64,000 nucleotides of DNA. Source: Leishmania donovani (lineage: Eukaryota; Euglenozoa; Kinetoplastea; Trypanosomatida; Trypanosomatidae). This document shows positions 1-7,760 of this stretch, in pieces. Under the pieces are notes generated by a model. It was given only the letters and a program-made list of their open reading frames with translations. It did no database searches and was not told the DNA's origin. The position numbers and the translations under genes were made by a program. The first letter of the stretch is position 1; every line of letters begins with the position of its first letter. The stretch spans positions 584,476 to 648,475 of the forward strand of contig NC_018251.1 in assembly GCF_000227135.1 (NCBI RefSeq). Direction: 5' to 3'.

Positions 1-1319
1 TGCCCAAGGGGGCTATGAAGGCTACCCCAATCCTGTCCACGGACACTGCTGAGCAGGCACGCTTGAAGCTGCGCCATCAGCACCCCGAATACATCGAGGA
101 AGAGCAGCAGCAGAGGGATTCCAAGAAGACTCGGGCCACCAGCGAGGAGGCGGAGAACGAGGACGACGACGTCGATGATGACGACGAGGACGGCCTGAAC
201 GCGAACGTCGACGAAACACTGCGCGTCTTTGCCGGTGGTGGGCCTGGCGCTCTGCTGGAGGAGGTGGAGTCGGACGACGAGGAGGAGCTGGAGGACACCA
301 CCTTGAAGCCGACGGATCTCGTCTTCACCGTGGCGTGCGCCGATGCACAGGCCCCGCGGCTGGAGATGTACGTCTACGACGAACCGGAGGATAACATGTA
401 CGTGCACCATGACATGGAGATTGCGGCGTTCCCGCTCTGCAGCTCGTGGCTGACAGACGGCACCATGTCCATGCTGGCGGTGGGGACCATGCTGCCCTTT
501 ATCGAGATTTGGGCCTTGGATGTGATGGACTCTGTCGAGCCCGCGATCATCCTCGGCGGGTGCGAGCGGCGGTCGCATAACTACTCCAAAAGGATGCTGA
601 AGCGGAACTTGAAGGCGGACTCGCACACGGAAGCGGTCCTCTCAGTGAAGTGGAACACAGTTGCGCAGAACATCTTCGCCTCCGGCAGCGCCGATCGCAC
701 CATCAAGCTGTGGGACCTCAACCAAGGCGGTGTCTGCCTCGGTACTTACAGCGAGCTGGAGAAGGTGCAGTCGCTTGACTGGCACGCGACAGAGGCGAAC
801 CTACTTCTCTCGGGCGGCTTCGATGCGAGCATGGTGCTTCGTGATTGCCGCCAGCCGGACCAGACAGCGCAGCGCTACGGACTGCCAGGCATCATCGAGC
901 ATGTCGAATTTGTTCCCTCGGCCGGTGCAGCCGCAGCATCCGCACCTGTCGTAATGGCGTCGACGAGCGGGGGCCATTGGGCTGCGTTCGATACACGCAT
1001 GGCAAGCAGCAATGCGGGTCACAGCCCAGTCACCTCACTCTGGCAGCTGCAGCCGCACCAGGCCGACATGACGTTTAGCTGCTCTCGACAGGTCCCAGGC
1101 CTGTTCGCGACGGGCGGAAAGGAGGGCGAGATCGCGCTGTGGGATGGGCGAGACAGCAGCGCCGCTCCGAAGATGGTTGTCTCGCGCAGCTACAAGACGG
1201 GCTCGGTGCTCTCTCTCAGCTTTCACCCAAACTCGCCACACATCTTGGGTGCAGGTGGCGCCTCCGGCGCACCGCTGGTGTACACCATCACCTCTGACAT
1301 CTACGACGTCTTTCGGTAG
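1..1319 (+). CDS. PWP1: PWP1-type WD40 repeat protein (5' end cut by window edge)
   Basis: WD40 protein of the periodic tryptophan protein 1 family, a nuclear/nucleolar factor linked to rRNA production and ribosome assembly in other eukaryotes. The first ATG in the window is at 15, but the frame is open to base 1, and the codons before it read P-K-G-A. This fits the conserved W-V-P-(R/K)-G motif a few residues from the N terminus of PWP1, so the true start lies just upstream of the window. Counting the Met at 15 as residue 1, residues 25-60 and 80-95 are acidic. Around residues 115-140 is the family block with the string YVHHD. WD repeats follow, for example HTEAVLSVKW near residue 204 ending in KLWDL. 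The frame stops at 1317-1319. Family assignment is strong; cellular role is taken from homologues. Confidence 0.9.
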   Translation, partial: PKGAMKATPILSTDTAEQARLKLRHQHPEYIEEEQQQRDSKKTRATSEEAENEDDDVDDDDEDGLNANVDETLRVFAGGGPGALLEEVESDDEEELEDTTLKPTDLVFTVACADAQAPRLEMYVYDEPEDNMYVHHDMEIAAFPLCSSWLTDGTMSMLAVGTMLPFIEIWALDVMDSVEPAIILGGCERRSHNYSKRMLKRNLKADSHTEAVLSVKWNTVAQNIFASGSADRTIKLWDLNQGGVCLGTYSELEKVQSLDWHATEANLLLSGGFDASMVLRDCRQPDQTAQRYGLPGIIEHVEFVPSAGAAAASAPVVMASTSGGHWAAFDTRMASSNAGHSPVTSLWQLQPHQADMTFSCSRQVPGLFATGGKEGEIALWDGRDSSAAPKMVVSRSYKTGSVLSLSFHPNSPHILGAGGASGAPLVYTITSDIYDVFR

Positions 1320-2484
1320 GTGACAGAAGGGAAGAAAGATGCGGGATTCGGTTATGAGTAGCGGGAGGACGGATGCCTGCGTGGGCTCAAGGCGGTGAAT
1401 CCAGTCCTCATCACGATTAAGCGACCGCGGCAGGTCGCCTCCGCTCAGCCTCCTCTTCCCCTTTCTCCCACACACTGCACACCGCTGCAGATATCGTCGC
1501 CTTCCTCCGCTTCCCTCTCGTCATTCTCGCGATTTTCTACTGCCGTGCAAGCCAGCAGATAGCTACACGCACGTACGCACGTGTAGGCGTAGTTTTGCAG
1601 ACACGCGTGCCAGGGGACGTGCCGTATGCGTGCGGCGGCAGCCTTGCTAATGTGGCGCGCTTTTTCTTGCGCGTGTCTCTGCATGCAACCGCATCGCCAT
1701 CTTTGTGAGCCTGCTCGGCTTTGGTGCGTCACTGCGCCCGTGCGAGCCACGCTCCGGATCGCTGTTCTTCCCCGTCTCACCTACGTGGTCGGTGTATGGG
1801 GGCGAGATCACCCTCACCGGGGGTGTGCGTATGCATGTGAGGGGGCATGGCTAGTGGATAGTGGCGAGGAAGAGAGGAAGGCACGGAAAAGAGGCCAATG
1901 ATGATGGCTTGATGGACGGTGGGGGAGTGCTGCCATTGCTGTTGTTGAGGCAGGAGGTGCTAACGGTTAAACTCCAAGTCTATTAAGTGCGGAAGGGACG
2001 CGCGCGCGCACATACACAGTCGACGACAGTCGCAACCACCGGCATACACGAGAACGAAGCCCGTTTGGAAGAGCAGGTGGTTTCGCCAGCGAGTTCCCCC
2101 CCCTCCCCCCCGTACGCGTGTCTGCCGCATGCGGAAGTGATGAGGGGAGCGTGAGGCGCCGGCCTGCATTGCCATGATCGCCTCGCCGATCCCTCTCCGG
2201 CCTCGTCTTTATCCACATTTCTCTTGCTGGCTCGTTTGACTTCAGGGTGAAGAGAGGAAGAAAGAGACTCACACTGAAACACTCTTCACACATCGTGTGC
2301 TTCTATATGTATGTGTGTGTGTGTGCGTGTTTGTGTGGGCCTCTCTCCCCACCTTCCGAGACACCGACGTACCCTCTCGCCTAAGCTCGCCTGAATCTTT
2401 CTCCCCGCCATGCTCACCGTCTGTGATGAAGTCTTCCCTATACTCCTTCTCCTCTCTGCACTATTCACGCTTCTCATTCTTTTC
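1320..2484. other. Intergenic region PWP1-TCTP, no gene seen
   Basis: About 1.2 kb with only short, compositionally biased open frames. It should contain the PWP1 3' UTR and polyadenylation site. A (TG)n run lies near 2308-2325. No RNA gene or conserved protein was recognised. Confidence 0.6.
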
Positions 2485-2540
2485 CACACGCACACACAAA
2501 CCACCGCCGCCCGCTCTCCTGTGATCACTGTGCCCGACGC

Positions 2541-2560
2541 CCTTCCTTTCCACTGTGCAG
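2541..2560 (+). promoter_or_regulatory. Predicted SL trans-splice acceptor of TCTP copy 1
   Basis: A pyrimidine-rich tract ends in CTGTGCAG with the AG at 2559-2560, giving a 64-nt 5' UTR. The same site is repeated before copy 2 (AG 3034-3035) and copy 3 (AG 5471-5472). Confidence 0.5.
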
Positions 2561-2624
2561 CTCAGCTCTCTTGTTCGCTAAGTTCCACTCACTCTCCCCC
2601 CGCTTTCTCCCCCCACTCGCCACC

Positions 2625-2795
2625 ATGAAGATCTTCAAGGATGTGCTGACCGGCTCCGAGGTTGTCTGCGACAATGACTGCCCGTTCGACGTGGAGGGCG
2701 ACATCATGTATGTGGTGAACGGCCGCTACATCGACGTTGGTGGCGAGGACTACGGTATTTCTGCCAACGTGGACGAGGACGCTGCGGAGGGCGCG
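2625..2795 (+). CDS. TCTP: Translationally controlled tumour protein, copy 1 (truncated by assembly gap)
   Basis: First copy of TCTP, a small conserved cytosolic protein implicated in growth, translation and stress responses. The ATG at 2625 has the context GCCACC. The 57 codons present read the same as the intact copy at 3100. The reading is cut by 99 Ns at 2796; sequence resumes in intergenic DNA upstream of the next copy, so the last two thirds of this gene and its 3' UTR are missing from the assembly. Nothing suggests a pseudogene; the break is an assembly gap. An in-frame extension to 2571 exists but lies in the pyrimidine-rich leader and is unlikely to be translated. Confidence 0.85.
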
Positions 2796-2894
2796 NNNNN
2801 NNNNNNNNNNNNNNNNNNNNNNNNNNNNNNNNNNNNNNNNNNNNNNNNNNNNNNNNNNNNNNNNNNNNNNNNNNNNNNNNNNNNNNNNNNNNNN
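2796..2894. other. Assembly gap (99 N) inside the TCTP array
   Basis: The left flank is TCTP CDS and the right flank is sequence upstream of another TCTP copy. At least the remaining CDS, a 3' UTR and most of one intergenic unit are unrepresented, so the true gap is probably kilobases rather than 99 bases. Confidence 0.9.
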
Positions 2895-3244
2895 GTGCAA
2901 CACTGCATTGCGCTTGCGTGATCGCGCCTGCCACGCAATCCCCTTCCCCTAACAAAACACACACGCACACACAAACCACCGCCGCCCGCTCTCCTGTGAT
3001 CACTGTGCCCGACGCCCTTCCTTTCCACTGTGCAGCTCAGCTCTCTTGTTCGCTAAGTTCCACTCACTCTCCCCCCGCTTTCTCCCCCCACTCGCCACCA
3101 TGAAGATCTTCAAGGATGTGCTGACCGGCTCCGAGGTTGTCTGCGACAATGACTGCCCGTTCGACGTGGAGGGCGACATCATGTATGTGGTGAACGGCCG
3201 CTACATCGACGTTGGTGGCGAGGACTACGGTATTTCTGCCAACG
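2895..3244 (+). repeat. TCTP repeat segment, copy 2 upstream region and 5' CDS
   Basis: Matches 5332-5681 (offset 2437) over 350 bases, from the intergenic leader through the start of the CDS. It shares its leader with copy 3 rather than copy 1, as expected for internal members of a tandem array. Confidence 0.85.
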
Positions 3245-3612
3245 TGGACGAGGACGCTGCGGAGGGCGCGACGGGCGAAGTTGCGGAGGGAAAGGAGCGC
3301 GTGGTGGATGTGGTGTACAACAACCGGTACACGGAGACATCGTACGACAAGGCGTCGTACATGGCGCACATCCGCAGCTACATGAAGCAGCTGCTGGAGA
3401 AGATCGAGAACGAGGAGGAGAGGAAGGTGTTCCAGACGAACGCTGCAGCGTTCGTGAAGAAGGTGCTTAAGGACATCGACGAGTACCAGTTCTTCATCCC
3501 GGAGGGCAACGACGAGGACCCGGACAACGGCATGATCGTGCTGTGCCGCTGGGACGGTGAGACGCCGAGGTTCTACTTCTGGAAGGATGGCCTGAAGGGC
3601 GAGCGCGTCTAG
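3100..3612 (+). CDS. TCTP: Translationally controlled tumour protein, copy 2 (complete)
   Basis: The only intact copy: 170 residues, the normal TCTP length. It begins MKIFKDVLTGSEV and ends in a TCTP C-terminal block (YQFFIPEG near residues 129-136, then FYFWKDGL). Residues 85-115 form the helical hairpin region, with EETSYD-like and YMKQLLEKIENE strings. The family is a calcium- and microtubule-associated, guanine-nucleotide-related factor in other eukaryotes; in T. brucei two tandem paralogues differ mainly in their 3' UTRs and are stage-regulated. The ATG was chosen because it follows GCCACC and aligns with the family N terminus. The downstream 3' UTR (from 3613) is shared with copy 3 only for its first 260 or so bases. 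Confidence 0.95.
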   Translation: MKIFKDVLTGSEVVCDNDCPFDVEGDIMYVVNGRYIDVGGEDYGISANVDEDAAEGATGEVAEGKERVVDVVYNNRYTETSYDKASYMAHIRSYMKQLLEKIENEEERKVFQTNAAAFVKKVLKDIDEYQFFIPEGNDEDPDNGMIVLCRWDGETPRFYFWKDGLKGERV

Positions 3613-4057
3613 ACGCGTCGCTGACGATGGCTCTGCCGCGTGTGTGAACGCACTCGTCTGCACCCACACCCCGCAACACGAACCCTTCCCTTGCTCTCCC
3701 CCGGGAGAGCCGGGTGCACGCGCGCGCTTCTCCCCTCTCTGTGCATGGGTGCGCTTGCTTCATGGGCCGTGTGACGTCGGAGGTGCTGCGCGCGCCCACG
3801 CGGGTGTCCATCACGTCGCCCCCCTCCCCCTCTCTCTCCGAGTTGTGAGGCCCTATCTCGCTGTCTCCGCACGTCTATCATTTTCCTCCTACTCAGCTAA
3901 CATAACTTTAAAAGGAGTGAGGAGGGATGATGCACGCACACGTGGACATCTTGTGTCTCTAATGGACTCTGTTACGCCTTCTGCACCTTCGTTGTTCGGT
4001 AAAGTGCGAGGACGGCACGGGAGACAGACAGGGGTGCGTGTTTTTCTGTGCGTGTAC
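3613..4057 (+). other. 3' UTR/intergenic of TCTP copy 2
   Basis: The stretch 3656-3871 reappears after copy 3 at 6071-6286; downstream of 3871 the two diverge. The 326 bases 3732-4057 also recur at 4157-4482 on the other side of a 99-N gap. No open frame of interest. Confidence 0.7.
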
Positions 4058-4156
4058 NNNNNNNNNNNNNNNNNNNNNNNNNNNNNNNNNNNNNNNNNNN
4101 NNNNNNNNNNNNNNNNNNNNNNNNNNNNNNNNNNNNNNNNNNNNNNNNNNNNNNNN
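4058..4156. other. Assembly gap (99 N) flanked by a 326-bp direct duplication
   Basis: Left flank 3732-4057 and right flank 4157-4482 read identically (offset 425). This is what two overlapping contig ends look like when placed in tandem instead of merged, or a collapsed array unit. Confidence 0.85.
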
Positions 4157-4482
4157 CCCCTCTCTGTGCATGGGTGCGCTTGCTTCATGGGCCGTGTGAC
4201 GTCGGAGGTGCTGCGCGCGCCCACGCGGGTGTCCATCACGTCGCCCCCCTCCCCCTCTCTCTCCGAGTTGTGAGGCCCTATCTCGCTGTCTCCGCACGTC
4301 TATCATTTTCCTCCTACTCAGCTAACATAACTTTAAAAGGAGTGAGGAGGGATGATGCACGCACACGTGGACATCTTGTGTCTCTAATGGACTCTGTTAC
4401 GCCTTCTGCACCTTCGTTGTTCGGTAAAGTGCGAGGACGGCACGGGAGACAGACAGGGGTGCGTGTTTTTCTGTGCGTGTAC
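4157..4482 (+). repeat. Second copy of the TCTP 3' UTR segment
   Basis: Base-for-base match to 3732-4057. It continues without interruption into unique intergenic DNA, so this side of the gap is probably the correct assembly path. Confidence 0.85.
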
Positions 4483-5331
4483 CATGGAGATAGCCGAAGT
4501 CGTGGGTCATGGCACACACGCACGCAGAAGTTTGAGTGATGGTGCGTGTGCGTGTGTGTATGTGTGCCATCACCACCCCCTCCCCCTGCCCCGCTCGCTC
4601 GCTCCTCCACAGGCTTTTTATATTTCGTTTCCTTAGAAGTGCCTCTAGTGTGCATGTGTGCAGGCACATATCTGTGTGTGCACGCGTGTTTGCGTGACTG
4701 TGCGCGTGTACGGACTCCTGTGGCAATACGAGCCCTCTTCCCCTACCTCCTTCCATCCCCCTCCCTTCCCCCTCCACACACACACACACACACACACAAA
4801 CATATACACACAGCATCACCACGAAGAGGGTCGAGCCGGAGTCCGCAGATAGGAAAAAGAAAAAGCATCCAACACCACCAAAGTCAGGCCGTTTGTGGAC
4901 GCTAGAGAATGAGCGAACAAAACGCAGGTGCGCGTGGGGTGTCCTTGCGTGAGCCGCTGTGCGCGCGCTTGCCGCAGCAGATGGGACGGTCGCCACTGTC
5001 CTCGATGAGGGAAGCGGTAAGAGCGGAAGGGGGCTGGGGCAGGGGTGGTAGGGGCTAGCGCGAGAGTAGCCTTTTTCCTGTGCGTCTGTATCCCCGCCCT
5101 CCGCCTTTCTTGGGTCCTTCTCTTCCTACTCCGTGGCGCAAGGCAGCCGTACGCCATGGCGCCCGTCTTCAGTATTGCACCTGACGCGCAGAAGAAAATG
5201 CATAGGCAACCACCAAACAGTGGGTGCGCCCGCCTCTGTGCACGGTGTCGAGTGGCGCACAGCTTCCATCGTGTTAAGTGTTGCTTATCTGCCTCCTTTC
5301 TCTAATTCTTTTTCCTTCCACATCCGCGTTT
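4483..5331. other. Intergenic region between TCTP copies 2 and 3
   Basis: No recognisable gene. Holds a (CA)n microsatellite at about 4775-4798, (TG)-rich runs near 4540-4565 and 4645-4700, and C/T-rich DNA approaching the splice acceptor of copy 3. Confidence 0.6.
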
Positions 5332-5536
5332 GTGCAACACTGCATTGCGCTTGCGTGATCGCGCCTGCCACGCAATCCCCTTCCCCTAACAAAACACACA
5401 CGCACACACAAACCACCGCCGCCCGCTCTCCTGTGATCACTGTGCCCGACGCCCTTCCTTTCCACTGTGCAGCTCAGCTCTCTTGTTCGCTAAGTTCCAC
5501 TCACTCTCCCCCCGCTTTCTCCCCCCACTCGCCACC

Positions 5537-5681
5537 ATGAAGATCTTCAAGGATGTGCTGACCGGCTCCGAGGTTGTCTGCGACAATGACTGCCCGTTCG
5601 ACGTGGAGGGCGACATCATGTATGTGGTGAACGGCCGCTACATCGACGTTGGTGGCGAGGACTACGGTATTTCTGCCAACG
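5537..5681 (+). CDS. TCTP: Translationally controlled tumour protein, copy 3 (interrupted by assembly gap)
   Basis: The ATG at 5537 and the first 48 codons match the intact copy at 3100. A run of 389 Ns begins at 5682 and sequence resumes at 6071, which corresponds to base 3656 in the 3' UTR of copy 2. The intact copy has 411 bases between the equivalent points, close to the gap size, so this is most likely a sized gap inside a complete gene whose stop would fall within the Ns. Its distal 3' UTR (from 6287) is unique, marking this as the last gene of the array. Confidence 0.85.
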
Positions 5682-6070
5682 NNNNNNNNNNNNNNNNNNN
5701 NNNNNNNNNNNNNNNNNNNNNNNNNNNNNNNNNNNNNNNNNNNNNNNNNNNNNNNNNNNNNNNNNNNNNNNNNNNNNNNNNNNNNNNNNNNNNNNNNNNN
5801 NNNNNNNNNNNNNNNNNNNNNNNNNNNNNNNNNNNNNNNNNNNNNNNNNNNNNNNNNNNNNNNNNNNNNNNNNNNNNNNNNNNNNNNNNNNNNNNNNNNN
5901 NNNNNNNNNNNNNNNNNNNNNNNNNNNNNNNNNNNNNNNNNNNNNNNNNNNNNNNNNNNNNNNNNNNNNNNNNNNNNNNNNNNNNNNNNNNNNNNNNNNN
6001 NNNNNNNNNNNNNNNNNNNNNNNNNNNNNNNNNNNNNNNNNNNNNNNNNNNNNNNNNNNNNNNNNNNNNN
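5682..6070. other. Assembly gap (389 N) covering most of TCTP copy 3
   Basis: Expected missing length from the intact copy is about 411 bases (3245-3655), so the gap estimate is nearly right. Confidence 0.9.
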
Positions 6071-6286
6071 GTCTGCACCCACACCCCGCAACACGAACCC
6101 TTCCCTTGCTCTCCCCCGGGAGAGCCGGGTGCACGCGCGCGCTTCTCCCCTCTCTGTGCATGGGTGCGCTTGCTTCATGGGCCGTGTGACGTCGGAGGTG
6201 CTGCGCGCGCCCACGCGGGTGTCCATCACGTCGCCCCCCTCCCCCTCTCTCTCCGAGTTGTGAGGCCCTATCTCGCTGTCTCCGCA
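6071..6286 (+). repeat. Shared proximal 3' UTR of TCTP copy 3
   Basis: Identical in reading to 3656-3871 after copy 2. The two diverge immediately after the string TGTCTCCGCAC. Confidence 0.85.
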
Positions 6287-7627
6287 CACCGACGGGCATG
6301 CTGGCGGAGGTGTCTCGCATGCGCTCTACGTGCACCTCAGTCATGCGGCCCCACGGCAGAGCGTGTGCACGCTTTTCGAATTTGCCTGTTTTGTGTTTGC
6401 GCTTAAGCTTGAAAGTAAAAAAAGAGAAAGGCGAAACGAGATGGTGGAAGCAGCGGCGGCACACAAGAAAAGAAGGTCAGGCGTGCGGTGCATTCGCAGG
6501 GGCTCGCAGCCACGCTGCCACCGCTGCTGCTGCTGCTACACACGCACGCACGCACGCACTCACACACGGACGCGCGCGCCAAAGAGGAGCTCAAAAGACA
6601 GGCCGAACGACGGGCGGACCGTGAAGCACGGGAGGGGGTGAGGAGAAAGGACGACCGGCAAGCGGGACGAAATCGCCGCACGAAACGGGGCGCTGCCCAT
6701 GGCACAAACTTCGCGAATGCGAGAAGAGGCGGACACTTGCGCGCGTCGCGGCTTCCCTTCATGCGCTGTTGTGCGTCTCAGTGTGTGCGCGTCTACGCGT
6801 GCCAGCGGACGTGTGATTGCCGCCGCAAGCGATATCTGCAGACATACGCATGGCGCATGCGTGTGGCGTAGCAGCACACGGCGATAAGTAGTGTGATTAA
6901 CACATCAAGTGAATTAAACACCAAGAGAGGGGAGGGTGGACAGAGGCGGAATGCCAGCGCCGACTCTCTGTCTTCTAAAAACGTGTGGCAGAGAGCATGG
7001 TGGCGCTTAAGATTGAAGGGGCAGGGGTGGCGAATAGCGTAAGTCCAGTGTGAAACGGCGCGCTCTTGTGCGTGCGTGCTGGAGAGGGGTGCTCCAGGCG
7101 GAGCGCATCCCCTCCCTCCTTCCCTGTGAATACCCTTCCTCTCTCTCGCGCGCGCGCTCCGCAGCGCAAGTGGATTTGTGCGCGTGTGCATACTGCTGAC
7201 GATGGCAGCAGCGGCGTCACAAGCCTCCACTGCTTTGCATCCAAACCACCAGACAAGAGCACGGCGACGATGACAATGATATCCACGGCCCCGCATCCTC
7301 TTTTCCGCCTCTGTCTTTCTTTTCCTTCATGCGTTGTCGTACGCTTGCTGGCGCAAGCGCTTTCACGTAACAGTACTTCGTCTTTCTGGTTTCCATGGCG
7401 CCCCGTCCTCTTTCTGCCGCATCGGCAACATCGAGAAGTGGTGGTCGCACAGCGTCCAAGCGCGCGCACACACAAAGTCAGGGCATTTTAGGGCGCAGAA
7501 GGGCAACGACTGAGTGGATGTGACGCACCCCTCCACTCGTTTCGCCTCCACCCAATCCTTCACCAGTGCAGCCGTCCCTCCTCCTCTCTCACTTGCTTTG
7601 CCATATTATCGACCCCTTAACGCCCCC
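6287..7627. other. Distal 3' UTR of TCTP copy 3 and intergenic DNA
   Basis: About 1.3 kb unique to the last TCTP copy. Only short biased open frames are present (for example a Cys/His/Arg-rich frame around 6480-6870 that I do not believe in). CA/CG-rich runs near 6537-6580. Confidence 0.55.
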
Positions 7628-7655
7628 CCCCTCGCCGCCCCCATCTCTCTCGCAG
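7628..7655 (+). promoter_or_regulatory. Predicted trans-splice acceptor of the MUS81-like gene
   Basis: A C/T tract ends in CTCTCTCGCAG with AG at 7654-7655, giving a 105-nt 5' UTR that includes the (TA)10 run at 7686-7705. A second pyrimidine tract directly abuts the ATG but has no AG before it. Confidence 0.45.
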
Positions 7656-7685
7656 ACAGATACAGCTTTCAAACTCTTGAGCACG

Positions 7686-7705
7686 TATATATATATATAT
7701 ATATA
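7686..7705. repeat. (TA)10 microsatellite
   Basis: Ten TA dinucleotides between the predicted splice acceptor and the MUS81 start codon, so it would be in the mature 5' UTR. Confidence 0.9.
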
Positions 7706-7760
7706 CATGGGCACACCTTCATAGACGACTGCACCCACTCCTCTTCCCTCCTCCTCCCTG

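Larger units (their letters stand above)
2485..2795 (+). repeat. TCTP repeat segment, copy 1 (5' UTR plus start of CDS)
   Basis: Reads the same as 2960-3270 (offset 475). Sequence upstream of 2485 is unique to this copy, which marks it as the first gene of the array. Confidence 0.85.

Noticed and set aside
3064..3669. 201-codon antisense frame over TCTP
   Set aside because: Mirror of a GC3-rich coding region; no independent start, acceptor or domain on the minus strand.
5483..6406. 307-codon frame spanning the 389-N gap
   Set aside because: The frame passes through unknown bases, and beyond the gap it lies in TCTP 3' UTR, so it is not a real fusion.
6480..6870. Cys/His/Arg-rich frame after the TCTP array resembling a zinc-finger protein
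   Set aside because: Arises from (CAC/CGC)-type repeats, overlaps several other equally open frames, and lacks regular ligand spacing.
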